A model generated the notes under the pieces. That model had not been told where the DNA came from, searched no databases, and was given only the letters and a program-made list of their open reading frames with translations. From assembly GCF_023898315.1 (NCBI RefSeq), contig NC_064625.1, positions 101,480,269 through 101,544,268 of the forward strand: a stretch of DNA of 64,000 bases, written 5' to 3'. The position numbers and the translations under genes are program-made. Source of the DNA: Schistocerca nitens. Taxonomy: Eukaryota > Arthropoda > Insecta > Orthoptera > Acrididae. Shown here one piece after another: positions 11,068 to 23,457 of the stretch; position 1 is the stretch's first letter, and every line of letters begins with the position of its first letter.

Positions 11068-14000
11068 TATATAAAAACACAATTTCCAATTTTAATTTGT
11101 AAATCCATCTACCCATGTGTTCTAATAATGCACATTCAATGAATGCATTATTTCAATGTTATATAAGGGTCACTGCAAGAGAAAATACATGTAGTGAGTG
11201 CAGTTTTGTTGGTTAATAGACAGTTGCAGTAGTAACGGAGAAACTGAAACCAAAAATTAGCAAAAGTAAACCAATGTAATTTATTTTTCAGTATATTCAC
11301 TATAATAGCTGCAGATTCTGCATAGTATCTGTTCTGTTTGGACATTTAAGAAAGAACAGAGACCATGCACTCATGTAATATTTCTCAGTATTATGAAAAT
11401 ATTGAACTTGTGCTTTCAAACAGTGTATAATTTCTGCAATTTGGAAAATATGATCTTGTACCTCTCAGAAAACTCCTAGATGGTAAAAAGATAAATAACA
11501 ATAATTAATGACAATACCTATCATGACTCAGCATCTCCACAATATGGTGAGTAGCAACTTTCCTTCTCTGGTACTGTTACGTTCCATCCTGGATTTTCCA
11601 TTGTTTAATAACTAATGACAGTTCTATATAATCCTCTTGTCAAAATATTAAGTACTTAATACTCTTTTTTTAATTTAACCTTGACACTGATGCAGTCATG
11701 TATGTGTTGTAGACATAAAGGAAATTGCATCAGGGTGGTAACGTATTTTGTTCTGACGAACAGGCAAGCTGTGTGGTGCTCAAGCTGATACATGTACTTC
11801 CACATGGATTCTTTTCTGTGGGAATTCAAGTACTTTGTAAGCACTGCAGACTGTGCATTGTGCAAGGGAGTACTATGTCAAAAACTGATGGTTTTGTTCC
11901 ACATGAGCACAACAAATAAAATTGGAAATAAATATGTCTTTGATTTCATTTGATGCAACATCATATATTTGTCTTAGCCATATACTTTGCAAACATATTG
12001 ATATGGACATTTTCTACACATGGTGATTATAATTAAATTTTTGCTACTTGGGAGGACTTACTGAGAAGTGGGATACATGGACTGGTGTTGCAGTTAGGGG
12101 AGCTTGCAAGAGGTGAGCTGCAAGTTAAAAAGAGTGTGAATATATTCACATGCCAAAAGTTTTGGGAAAATTTTTGCTGAGGTAAGTAGAATGATGAAAC
12201 TGGTACCCTACTTTTTAATAAGACTATTTTAAACAGAAGCATATTTGCCTTTTTTGTGCTCTGAAAGAAGCATTTTTCTGATGGTGGTTTATTTGTTATT
12301 TCTCTTACAAACGTCCTTATAAATGCATCCTCAAAGTTTTATCATCCTATGGTCACTTGTCTTTCATGGGGGGCCCTCAATCAGCAAAAGTTTAATTATA
12401 GCCACCCAGTACAACTTGGAAAGAACCTGAACTGCAACAATAAAATTTTGGAGGTTGCTCAGGGATATTTTTTGAATATTTTGGCATAAGGGGACTTTTA
12501 GTTTCTGGTGAGTCGTCACGAAATAATAGCATTTCATTAACTTTCTTACCCACTTTCACCTTTGTATCTGTATTGCACTGAAAATGCAGGTGATATGTCT
12601 GTTTGTCTTGTCTGGAAACAAATTTGTTCTATCCACTCACAGTACTTACTGTTAAAAACAGTACTTCCCATTCTATTCGTTGTTCACCAAGCTTGCATTC
12701 AGTACTGCTTGCTTCTGTCTTGGGTTTGTTTTTGTGGCAGCGTTAGTTGTACATTAACAGTAATAAACAGTAGTATGAACAGATTTACTGGTAAAATAAT
12801 TGGCCAATATGCCCCTTGGGTATGGGTTCATCAAATGCAGTGGAAAACCAGCACAATGACATTATGCTGCACTGTTCCAATGGTGACTGCAACCACATTC
12901 CAGACTTATTGCTGAGGACAGTTCACCCCTAAACAAGAATAACCAATAAGATTACAGGGTAGTGAGAGCCAATAGAATTGCTTTGTTCCAGATGAGCCTG
13001 TGTACAGCTGGGCATGGACATTTTCATGTTTGGTGTTCTCTGAATGCTGTAGCAGATGTTACAAAAGCAGGATGTTTACTCATGAAACATTGTGGAAATA
13101 GTTTGTCGGCAAATGATTCATGGAATAGTGTATTTTTATCATTGCAGTTATTTTCGTGGAAAAAGAGAGAGAGCAATGAAACTCGGTCAATGTTTTCAAT
13201 ACATGTGTGCTTGTGTTGCTGATTTCTGCTTCACATAGTATTCATATATTTTTGTAATTTGTAACAGTCACTGTGCTAAATAGTTGTCCTGGCAAATAAC
13301 GTTGCTTGCAACAATCAAGTATATGTCTTATTCTTAAATGGTCATTTAGTGAGATGTAAAAAGGGATGTATGGAAATTATGGTAAAAACCACTGTTGGAC
13401 ACCATAACCTCAATGTCCATTCTCTATTCTGAACAAAGTTCATTATCAATCACTGTGTGGTGTGGTCTTTGCCTCCTCATCACTTAATTTACAAAAGTGT
13501 TGTCAACAATTTTATCACAGTTAAATATTTATGACATGCAAGACTATAAATATTACTGCTGCTCATTTCACTCACAGCACTCTCTGCTCTCTTCCTACGT
13601 TCCTGCCTATCCATCCTCAGAAATTGCAATATATTCAGTATAAACAGCAAAGTATATGTAACTACCTAGTATACAAATATCATTGCTGTTCGTTTCAGTT
13701 GCAGGAGTTTCATATCTCTCTCTCTCTCTTTTTTAAAAATGTTAAGTCACAAAATCAAAGAAAACTGTTCCAGCAAGCATGCTCTTGTATATAAATAATA
13801 TCAAATCGAATATTGTGGAACATACTTCTGTTATATGAATACAAAAAAGAAAAAAAGACATGCAGTGGGTTACAAATCTACTCCCTGCAACACCATACTC
13901 ATGTGTCTATAACCACCAGACAATGTTGTTCGTTCACATGCAACTCACTGCATTAGTACCAGTTAACTTAGGATCTCCCACAGCCTTTTTACTGCTGAGA

Positions 14001-14316
14001 TGTCGTAAACTGGCATTTAATTGTAACAAATCATACCAAGAGTGGCCTTTGTCATAAACCTTCAAATATATGACATACTTTCATAACATCAACATAACAT
14101 CAAGTTATAATACAGAAACAATAATAATGATGAAATCCAATATGGTGTCTACAAAAAAGCAAGCAAGGGCAGTCACGTAACCTAATCTGAATGCTGTGAA
14201 ATCTATTGGTTATTTTTGTTTCGGGCTGAGCTGTCCCTAGTGGTAACACATTGCACAACTTTTACACAAAATTTGGTACATAGTACATCTGCAGCTAAGA
14301 GACATAATAACCAATA
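11068..14316. other. Intronic DNA, essentially featureless apart from a short repeat
   Basis: About 3.2 kb of AT-rich DNA with scattered short frames (117 codons at most, at 12562-12915) that show no known motif. It includes a CT-rich run near 13712-13729 and the short repeat at 11525-11605 listed separately. Confidence 0.45.
11525..11605 (+). repeat. Short dispersed repeat, related to 16735-16800
   Basis: GACTCAGCATCTCCACAATA, followed by TGGTGAGTAGCAACTTTCC, is similar in order and sequence to GACTCAAAGTCTCCTCCATA, TGGCCAGAAGTGATCTATCC at 16735-16775. Both are followed by a CCTT run and a TTGTTA-like string. Two copies in one window point to a dispersed family of unknown class. Confidence 0.45.
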
Positions 14317-14706
14317 TAGAGAGATTCACTTAAGTTGTGCTAATATTTATCTAATCCATGATCAGTTTTGAGATTTTAAAATCCTATCTTCAGGTGTATG
14401 AAATTATAGTATTTGGTAATACATAACATATGGTCAGGCCAGTCATTGCAAGAGTTCCAATCATTGCTTGTTGGCAGAAACTATTTGCCACTGACAGTAG
14501 TGGATAGCATTTCTACTATGTGGCTGCCCAGTGGCAGACAGTTTCTGCCAAGATGCAATGATTGGAACTCTTGCAGTGACTGGCCTGACCATATGTTATG
14601 TATTACCAAATACTATAATTTCATACACCTGAAGATGGGGATTTTAAAAACTCAAAACTGGTTATGGTTTAAATAAATATTAGTACAAGCAATGTGGATC
14701 TCTCTA
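14317..14706. repeat. 390 bp foldback (near-palindromic) element
   Basis: The sequence from TAGAGAGATTCAC (14317) to about 14500 reads again as its reverse complement from about 14520 to GTGGATCTCTCTA (14706). Long perfect blocks include CAGGTGTATGAAATTATAGT and GGTAATACATAACATATGGT on both arms. The single-stranded form would make a hairpin with arms of about 170-180 bp. No coding potential; the 87-codon frame at 14413-14676 is a product of the palindrome. It resembles a foldback or MITE-type non-autonomous element. No clear TSD was identified. Confidence 0.8.
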
Positions 14707-15725
14707 AATTAATTAGCATTACTTTTACATCTGTCTGAGGGACGTGGCATTACTCTGTATTTTGTGTTGTACATTTTGGTGATTGCATATTACAGGCTGT
14801 ATCACTTTTCTGAAGTGATGATTATATTACTACTCAGCAATGAACAAAGGTCCCATATATTGAAATACTTGAATATTTTTATGCTAATGGCCATAGTATG
14901 TATCATTATCTCTTGTATTTACAAATTTTGGACCCTGCCATGTAAATAGCAGTTCCTTACCTGAATCACATGACATTATAACTATGACATGTGAATGATA
15001 TCTGTACTATCAAGGGAATGATGGAATAATTTCCTGAAAAGTACAAGAGTTGATAATATTTAGGAGTATAGTAGAAAGTGCTCCCACTTTATCTCCACTA
15101 CAGTACTGTTTGTCACATTTAACAAATATTTTAACCATTCTTTCACAGTTCCTGCACATATTTTAAATTAGCCATCAATCACTGTACAATATCTTAGTGC
15201 TCCCCGTTATCCTGATTCTCACAACTGCCTCATATAGGTGACGGACTTCATTTCCATTTGATCCTTTCCTTCTTTCTAATCTATTTCATCAGATAAACAT
15301 TTCATCTTAAGGCTTTCTTTGACTACTCCTGTCTTTTGCACAAGTTTTTGCATTTACAGTGTCTTAGTTATTTTACTTTCACACTTCTAACTTTCTGTAT
15401 TTCTGATACCTACTTTCCTCAGTTATTTTTTTCCTGTTTCTGACACTTCGATCTTATATCTGTTATTTTTGATGTCTCACATTTTTAATTACTATCTCTT
15501 TTTTATTCTGCTGTCAGTTTTTATCTGGTCCAGCCCTGATGAGTCTTCCAAGACTGAAGCCATCAGTATATTCCATCTCTATTCCAAAACAGTCTAGACA
15601 TCTTTTTCTTTCTTTCCCTGTGTATAATAACTTTATGACATTCTCAGCAGATTCACTGTAGTAAACATTTTATGTGTACACACCTTTAATGTTAGTTAAA
15701 GGAAAAGCTGATAAAAGTTCAGTAA
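14707..15725. other. Intronic DNA without recognisable features
   Basis: AT- and pyrimidine-rich sequence. No transposon motif or gene was seen. Confidence 0.4.
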
Positions 15726-15727
15726 TA

Positions 15728-16464
15728 CGAGGGCCGTTCAGAAAGTAACCTCCGGTTGATTTAAAAAAATACACCAAGTTAAATAAAAATATTTTAATAT
15801 ATACATCCTACAACTGCATCTTTGCACTATTTTTCTACATAGTCTCCATAGCGATTGAGGCACTTATCGTATCTCTTCACAAGCTTTGAAATTCCTTCTG
15901 CATAAAAATCACCCGCTTGTGCCTGGAGCCAGCCTGTGACCGCATCTTTGAGCTCTTCGTCGTCATCAAACCGCTGTGACCCGAGCCAGAAATCTGTGGA
16001 AAACCAGTAGACAACTCCGACATTGAGAAACGTCGATTTTCACGAACTTTTGCATCAACTGTCTGAACGAGTTCGTCAGTCACCAATGATGGTCTACCAC
16101 TCCTCTCTTCATCATGAACGTTTTCTCGTCCACTTTTAAATAAACGTACCCATTCACGGACAACTCCTTCACTCATAACTCTTGGTCCGTACACGGCACA
16201 AAGCTCACGATGAATAGCTGCTGCAGAATATCCTTTGGCTGTAAAAAACCTTATGACAGCACGCACTTCACATTTGGCGGGGTTTTCTATTGCAGCACAC
16301 ATTTCAAAATGCCACAAAAACTAAACTAGCGCAGGTACGACGTTCACTCGACCACGGCTTGATGCCGACTGACCTGTTGAGTGCGTGAACGCACAGGTGG
16401 CGTCGCTACTCCCCCCACAACCCGCACTGTGACCAATCGGAGGTTACTTTCTGAACCGCCCTCG
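15728..16464 (-). mobile_element. Internally deleted mariner (737 bp), both ends intact
   Basis: Inverted ends CGAGGGCCGTTCAGAAAGTA (15728) and their reverse complement at 16464 are flanked by TA on both sides. It is the same family as the full-length copy at 57912-59246 and lacks 598 bp of its middle. The junction corresponds to bases 58388 and 58987 of that copy. The N-terminal 110 transposase codons (16317 downward) remain open and differ at only about three residues from the full-length copy. The frame then continues out of register through the old C-terminal region, giving a 146-codon fusion frame (15877-16317). It lacks all three catalytic aspartates, but its ends might be mobilised in trans. 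Confidence 0.93.
15877..16317 (-). pseudogene. Truncated mariner transposase: DNA-binding half only
   Basis: Residues 1-110 carry the two helix-turn-helix units of a mariner transposase (CEVRAVIRFFTAKGYSAAAI; GVVREWVRLFKSGRENVHDE; then GRPSLVTDELV). From residue 111 the deletion joins to sequence in another frame (GSGHSGLMTTKSSKMRSQ), ending at MQKEFQSL. Such a product would have binding domains but no DDE/D catalytic core. Confidence 0.85.
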
Positions 16465-17670
16465 TATAAGCATCAATCATTGAAATAAATCTTAGTATCA
16501 GTACACGCAGGCTTTGATATTCCTTTTCTAACTGACTACAACATCACAAATCAGTGTCACATACTTCTAAAGACAACATGGTTTATTAGTTTACATGCAC
16601 AGTGGTAAAACTGTAATTTTATGATCTGTTTGAAAGTAGCATAACTATACTTATTAAAGATGGAATAACAACAACATTATGAAAAGGATAGGTAGCACAC
16701 CTTTTGTTGTGCCATACAGTTGCAGACTCAAAGTCTCCTCCATATGGCCAGAAGTGATCTATCCTTTTTGTGATAATGTTGTTATAATTATTCAAGTAAT
16801 CTGATTAACTTATTTTTAATTTTTAAAAATTACAGCAGAAGCAGTTACATGTAATTTAGTTCTTTGTATTACCTTCTGTATTTTATCTGACAATACTTAG
16901 TCCTGTGCTGGTTACATATGAGGCTTTCTACTGGACATAAGCAGGAAGCTTCACCTTGTCAATCTGCCATGGCAAGCCCACAGATAAGGAAAATACATAT
17001 ACAACATACTTGATTTCTACAGATACAACCATCATAGTGTGAGTTCGACAGCTACTGTGAGACATGTACATGCTGAAACTACATATGTTTTAAAGTGTAT
17101 TAAATGCAATGAATTTCAAATGAGCTATGAAACTGGTATGAATAGGCAATTCATGCTTCTTGAGGCAATATTAATGCTCTAAAATAGGGAGATGTAAATA
17201 CTGATTGAAGTAATTAGTTATAGATTGCTACTGAATAGCTTTTGCTTTTAAAATTTTAATTTTATTTGTATAAGCTTTCTTTAAAATAGCACAGTCATAT
17301 TTATAAGAATAAGTTTTGATGCGTACATATATCACAGCAAGACATAGTGCTGCTGAAGACTAAGTAGAAGCAATAGAAATATAAGTATATTTCAGAAGTT
17401 ATTGCTTTTGTATTAATGGTGACCACAAAATGTGCTGATTGTCTCAATTATTTCTGATTTTTGTGGTATTTTCCTACTGAACTTTGTGCTACAGTAAGAT
17501 CATGTGAAAGGTGTCTTTGACTGCATGATTTTCATTCAGTAAATTGCTTTCCAAAATAAGCAGCTTTTGTAAATCAATTAAACTTGGCCATGTTTTAACC
17601 TCCTTTGAGCAAAATAACAGAAATATATTTGTTAGATTGAATTATTGTTTTCAGTGAATGATTAACACAA
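16465..17670. other. Intronic DNA; contains a short inverted repeat
   Basis: Mostly AT-rich without genes. At 16662-16800, GGAATAACAACAACATTATG and AAAAGGATAG on the left pair with CTATCCTTTTTGTGATAATG and TTGTTA on the right, giving an imperfect foldback of about 140 bp. Its right arm is the sequence related to the repeat at 11525. Confidence 0.45.
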
Positions 17671-18930
17671 GGGTCATTCTATAATTAGTGCCCAAATTTT
17701 TTTTCAGCCATTAATGCATAGAGGAAAACATACTTTTAGGTGTTTCAACTTCATTTCTTCTACACATGTGTGAAGTTTTGGATAGTTCCAACAGATGGCA
17801 GAGACATAGTGAAAAATTAAAATGATGTCTATGGAAGGCACCCATTACAAGCATTATGCAGTGATTGAATTCTAGTGATCATACATAAATGTTTCTGTGC
17901 AGTGTGTGGGAATGACACAGTTGATAACAGTACTGTTGGACAATGGTTAAATTGGGTTAGAGCATCAAGAAGCACAGAAATTGACTTCCACGGTTTGCCA
18001 CATTTGGGACGTCCTGTCACACACACCACATCTGACATGACGAATTGCGTGGATGCCATAATTTGTGTAAATCATTTGGCCCTCCAGTTATTACTGTGAA
18101 TTGAAAGTATGCATGACAGACTCTTGCATATTCAAAGAAATGCTCAAGACGCGTTCCATGAGTGGTCAGAACAGATAAGAAGATTCGAAAAAATTAAACT
18201 TTGCCTGAACTTTGTAGCAGCTTAAGGCTAATGGAAAGACTTTTCACTCACTAATTATTGTTAGTGATGAAACATGGGTGCATCTTTTTGAGTAGTAGTT
18301 ATTGGAGTGGCACCACCCACAATCACCAAAAAAAGAACAAATTCAAGACTGCAACCTCTGTTGGCAAAGTCTTGATGGCAGTGTTTTGGGACAATGATGG
18401 TGTCATTCCCGTGAATGCTTTGCCAAAAGTCTTGATCATTAATTCTGAGGCATATGAGAGAACTGTGGACAAACTCAAGAACAGTTTCCTACGTGTTCCA
18501 TCTGACAGTGACCATAAGAAATTTTGCTCCAACACGATGATGCATGCATACACAAAAGTCTCAAAACTGGGAATCCATCACCAAATTTGGTAGGTAATCA
18601 CTAAGTCACAGACCCTATATCCTAGACTGGTGCCTTTGGAATTCCATCTTTTTGGGTCACTTAAGGATTCTCTACATGGGACACAGTTTGAAGATGACGA
18701 GAGTATAATTCCTGCAGTGAAAACATAGCTACTAATACAGAACAATGCCTTTTCCCAACAGAGAATATGTGCTCTTACACACTGCTGGCAAAAGGCCCTA
18801 GAATGTGATGGAGAGTTGGAGACTATGTACAAAGAAATGTTGACATATTGTCACCGAATACTAACTCTTAAGAATGAGTATGTTCTGACAATAAAATTGT
18901 GAAACATTATGTATTGGATAACCCTCATAC
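17671..18930 (+). mobile_element. Decayed mariner transposon
   Basis: Mariner transposase remnants occur in order on the plus strand. An N-terminal half at 17830-18100 includes STVGQWLNWVRASRSTEIDF with a GRPVT motif. A first catalytic block (VSDETWVHLFE) lies near 18262-18295. Then comes ATSVGKVLMAVFWDNDGVIP within the 111-codon frame 18258-18593, and a decayed second block near 18520-18560. PLEFHLFGSLKDSLHGTQFE lies near 18630-18690, and a C-terminal CWQKALECDGELETMYKE follows. Stops and frameshifts occur throughout. Terminal repeats are eroded, so boundaries are approximate. Confidence 0.75.
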
Positions 18931-20282
18931 TAACTAGACTGTGATTTTCTTGCTGTGACAGATAGTGTAGTTTTAAGTGAGCTGCAATTTTGATGAATCC
19001 AGTTTTATGCATCTTATCTTGGACCTATTACACACATGGGCAACATGACATGGGCTTCTCATTTGTGTTAACAGAGAGCATAGGTGTGCTTGGTAATGTT
19101 GAAGACAACATCAAGTATACAGGGTGAGGTGCATAAGGGCCAAAAGCCAGTCTGATAAGTTAACAGTTGAAGATATACAGTATAAACTCCCACGAGTGGG
19201 CCTCTGCTACTGTATCAAGCCTTTTGACTGTTGACTTGTGTCCACAAAAGACATTCACTTAAACATATGTATACATTTGAAATAGCTTTTATAAGCCCCT
19301 TGTGATACTTTAGAAGTTCGTACATTGATATTGTTTAGTTTCATTTACTATCTACTCCATAACCAGTAGGCTAAAGAAGAAATACGTTTCATTCTAATAG
19401 TGTAAGTCTACTTTCCTGCTACAAATAATGATGGGGCATGGCACCAGAGTCCCACCTGGTGATGTTTACACTCCAATAGCTGATTTTTACCATCTTGCCT
19501 TTCAGCTTTTTCGCATTTCTTGGAAGCTTCTGCAAAAAGTTTCAGTGCCAACATTAACACATGTTATAGCACTGTACTTATCTTTTCAAGAGTGTTTGAA
19601 TGTTGCAAAAGAAGTAGATTGTGCCATTTAAAAAATCATATTTACTTCAATATCTCTTTTGTTAGAGGACTTTCAAACATTACCCATGCAACAAAATTAT
19701 ATGTCCTGTCTACTATAATTTGCTGGAAACCTTATATCAACATCTTGAACTGTTCACAAACAGAAAGTGGTCTTACATCTTACAAGGTTCACATTACATG
19801 CCAATGGAGCATGGCATATGTGGTACAGAATGTTATAATAATTCACGAAAGCAGTGATGAAGATTACTTACATTGTCAACTGAGGTAGACAAGTAAATCA
19901 TATATCACTGACCATTGCCTCAAGTAGAATTGTGAAATGAAACATTTGACAGTTAGTAAAGTTGTGAAGGCTATAAATTCCTGGCACCATATAATGAAAG
20001 GTGTAACAAGATAATGTTAAAAAGATCAATAAAAAGACATGGAAGATCTCCTTTTAGGAAGGCTTAGCATCTGGTCATCTTTCTATGAAGACTTCACCAG
20101 AGGGAGCTGGAGGACAGGGAGCAGCAAAAAAGCTGAAGCCATAAGAGCTGTTTGAATGTATTTGTGATAAACAATTTGCATCTGTGTGTCCATTTACTAG
20201 GGAAACATTTTGACATTCAACATTTGCCTCATGATATGATAGGATGTACAATATTTTTGATGGCTGGTTAGCTTTAGATGGA
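18931..20282. other. Intronic DNA without recognisable features
   Basis: A CAGGGTGAGGTGCATAAGGG string near 19120 looks like a transposon end, but I see no partner. Otherwise featureless. Confidence 0.35.
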
Positions 20283-20905
20283 TCAAGAAATCTCAATAAG
20301 ACAGAGCTTTAGTGTTTTTGGGTGGCTGTGAATGATTATTGTAGGTGATCCACAAATAGGTGTATGTGCTATCATAGATATGGACAACATCTGTGCAAGC
20401 AGAATGTTGGGCTGTGGAGGATGAAACAGAAAGATAAGAAAATGTTTCCTTGACTCTTTCCACATCTCTGAAGGTTCTCCTTCTTGATGGATCCTACAGA
20501 ACAAGAGGAATGAATGAATGAATGAATGAATGAAGTTATGGAGGAATGAGTGCAGTCTATCTTGGACTTGCATCCAGAACTTGTTGATGTTATCAATAAA
20601 TCCAAACCAGAACACACTTTTAGGATGTTTGAATGACTGGGAGCGATAAGTCTGGATGATTCATAGCTTGGGACATGTGAATGACATGAAAAATAAATGT
20701 CAGCATCTGGGAAAGTGGATCATTGAGAGGAAGAGGACTGAGAGAAAAACTCTGGAGAGAAAGTTTTGATGTTTTGGAGGAATGAAGAGACACTATATTC
20801 AACTTGGGACCAGACTATAAAGATGTCATCAACAAATCTGAAGTATTGAAGATGAGGGTTTGCTGTAAATGATCCATGGACAAACAACATAAATGGGAGC
20901 AACAA
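20283..20905 (-). pseudogene. Possible Penelope-like retroelement RT fragment
   Basis: The minus strand at 20720-20905 contains PHLQYFRFVDDIFIVWSQVE. This matches the catalytic YVDDxFxxW block of Penelope-like reverse transcriptases better than that of non-LTR elements. Downstream, the 110-codon minus frame (20283-20615) may be more of the same element but carries no clear motif. It also contains a GAAT microsatellite (20508-20534). The case rests on one motif, so confidence is modest. Confidence 0.4.
20508..20534. repeat. (GAAT)n microsatellite
   Basis: Six to seven uninterrupted copies of the tetranucleotide. Confidence 0.9.
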
Positions 20906-21529
20906 AAGATGGAGATCATCACACGTGAAAAGTGAATGTTTTAAATAAACGAGGGCAGCATAACTTTGCCCTGAGTCTAGGATCTAAAGGCATATAATCA
21001 TTATATCTGAGTAGATGAGGATTTTAAAATATTTAGATAGCTGGTGATCCATGGGCAAATTGGAATATTGAATGCTTTGCAAGTGGTGAGGTAATGGATT
21101 AGAAGTCAACAGGATGTTTGCTTAGGTCCTGCAGGCTCACAGCTGTGAGTATTACCCCTGAATAAACTGTTCTACTGATGGAGGTGTGATGCCAGGCAAG
21201 CATGATATCTGAGAAACATTTGTACCTAAGATGTACTGAAGGACTTAAAGATGTCACGAGTTACAGATACAAAATAAGAACCTAGAATATTTCTGGGAAA
21301 GATCAGCTAGTACAAACACTTCCCTGTAGCTTTTATTTCAAAACCAAATCTGAATATAAGAGTAAAAAGTTGAATTTAAGACATAAGGCTCCTGAACTCT
21401 GGCTCTGTTATTATTATCTGTAGTTGCAACACTACATATACATCACTCCATTTTATTATCTACATCATTGCCTGGGGAATATCTCAGTAATACTCTTTAA
21501 CTGTTGAGCTCAAATGATCTACTATACCA

Positions 21530-21530
21530 C

Positions 21531-21568
<38 letters not shown>
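21530..21568. repeat. (AAT)n microsatellite, left flank of a Dong-like stub
   Basis: About 12 AAT units immediately before the short retrotransposon 3' end at 21568-21640. Confidence 0.9.
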
Positions 21569-21570
<2 letters not shown>

Positions 21571-21640
21571 GGAAGTCACGCTTGATCAAAGTCTGTGTCA
21601 CTTTCCATTTTTAACCAGACATAATGTCTGAGAAAGGAAT
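21568..21640 (+). mobile_element. Extreme 3' end of a Dong-like (R4 clade) retrotransposon
   Basis: The sequence AGGAAGTCACGCTTGATC, then TTTAACCAGACATAATGTCT and GAGAAAGGAA, matches the last 70 or so bases of the element at 52970-56930. It is flanked by AAT repeats on both sides, as that element is. Only the 3' UTR is present, so this is a severely 5'-truncated insertion into a microsatellite. Confidence 0.8.
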
Positions 21641-21671
21641 ATAATAATAATAATAAATTTAATAATAATAA

Positions 21672-21715
<44 letters not shown>

Positions 21716-21716
21716 T
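21641..21716. repeat. (AAT)n microsatellite, right flank
   Basis: A long, slightly interrupted AAT tract following the Dong-like 3' end. It probably combines the element tail and the target microsatellite. Confidence 0.9.
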
Positions 21717-23440
21717 ACAGTAGCTGAATGATGGTTCTATCTGTACATGGCTGGAAGCTCTTGGTGGTACACTTGTGAGAAAGCAAAATTACTTCTGCAA
21801 AACATATACAACAGCTAATTCACATGTGAGGCAGGAATTAAGCAGAGTTTAGTAACAAGGCCACATATAAAAGTCCGCACATACAGTCGCTGTGCTAATT
21901 AGTCATCTGAAAGGTTGAAGCAAATGCTGTAAAAATATCAGGGGTCTAAACGAGGTTTGACCAAAAAATACATGGAGCCGTTTAATTTTGTTGATGGTAA
22001 ATGTTCTTTTGGTATTATTGTTCCTGATGTATTTTGACATTTGTGGCTATGATGGATACCAAAAAAGTTAGACGTATTTTGCTATGTTCCAGAATTTTTG
22101 ACTTTTGGAAAACATGGACATAGTTTTTCTTTGAGAGCAGAATAAAGTGCAGCAACTCATTGATGATGCTGACAGCTGCTTTTGACTAATCTTTCAAGAA
22201 TAAAACTAATGTTTTCATGTGATTCAACTGTTTCCAAGAGGAACTAGAAGATGAATGCACTGATTATCCCCAGCACATCAACAACTGATGCGAATGTCCA
22301 AACATCTAGTAAGATGGTTATTTGCAATCCTTGACACATGGCAGGGCTCTCCTCATTGGTTTCACATATGAAGCATTGCATGAATAACTGCTTAAGCACC
22401 TCTGCACACATTGTAATTGGTCTGGTTTTGTCTTGTCTTTGAGGTACATAAGACAGTCATACAGTTTTTCAATCTCTGTAAGTAGGCTTTTGCCAGTTAC
22501 TTGGCATCGGCCCATAGTACAAGATCATTCATGACTACATGAAAGTTATGAGACATGCACAGAAATAACACAAGAGCATCTCTCCAGTTCTGATACATAA
22601 TACATACCATTGTATATTAGCAGATCATATCATTAAGGGTCAAAATGTGTAGACAGGTCATCCAATGTGTATTTGGTTCTGGACTGCAGATAGGTAAACC
22701 CACTGAACAGTTTTTTGAGGCAAGCTGCTGTCTTAACAACTTCCATGAATTACTCACTCATACTCTTCTGCCCATACTGACATTTACCGCATCACAAATG
22801 GTGCCCATACGGTGAGCATGTAATGCGAGTTAAAACTTGGGGAGAAGCTCTATCCACTGATATGCGACTATTTTCTGTATGTTTTGTTCCCATGTGGTCT
22901 TCTTCCAAAACCCCGGATGTGCTTATGGATAACCCTGTCAGCATATGAGGCCTCTTTTATTTTAAACAGTGCCTAGGTCACCAGACAGAAACACTTTATC
23001 TGTGAATTCCAAACCAAGCCACTCCTGCCTCCAATATACCTGGTGGTTATAGTTATATTGCAGCTTCTCACATAGGTCCAGTGTGGCCTATAATTATTAT
23101 ATTGCAGCAAAATTTGCTAGATATTCTAATGTGTCACTGTAATGTGGAACCACATTACGCTTAAAAAAAAAATTATTATTTCCAATTTTGCCACCAGATG
23201 CAAATCTAGCACTGTGAATGCAAGAAAGATGTACAGGAATGTTTCCATATGTAATGGATTAAGAGTGGGGTGTGCACAGAAAAGGTCAACGTTGATTTTG
23301 TTACTAACTGCCACTTACACAATTTTTTAAATATGAGCACTAGAGGCAATGACAAAATGCTGTACAGTGACAGAGTTGCACCTGCTGGCCAAAACTTGTA
23401 ACTAATTTTTTTTTCCACATAAGGACCCAAATCAGCGCCT
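21717..23440. other. Intronic DNA, no supported gene
   Basis: The minus strand has a cysteine-containing 65-codon frame at 22318-22515 (LQCVQRCLSSYSCNASYV) surrounded by broken frames. It might be an old transposase, but I cannot identify a family. Confidence 0.35.
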
Positions 23441-23457
23441 TAGTATACACTACATGA

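Noticed and set aside
12562..12915. 117-codon plus frame in the intron
   Set aside because: No motif, unusual composition and no splice context; expected by chance in 3 kb.
14413..14676. 87-codon frame
   Set aside because: It runs through the centre of the foldback palindrome and has no motif.
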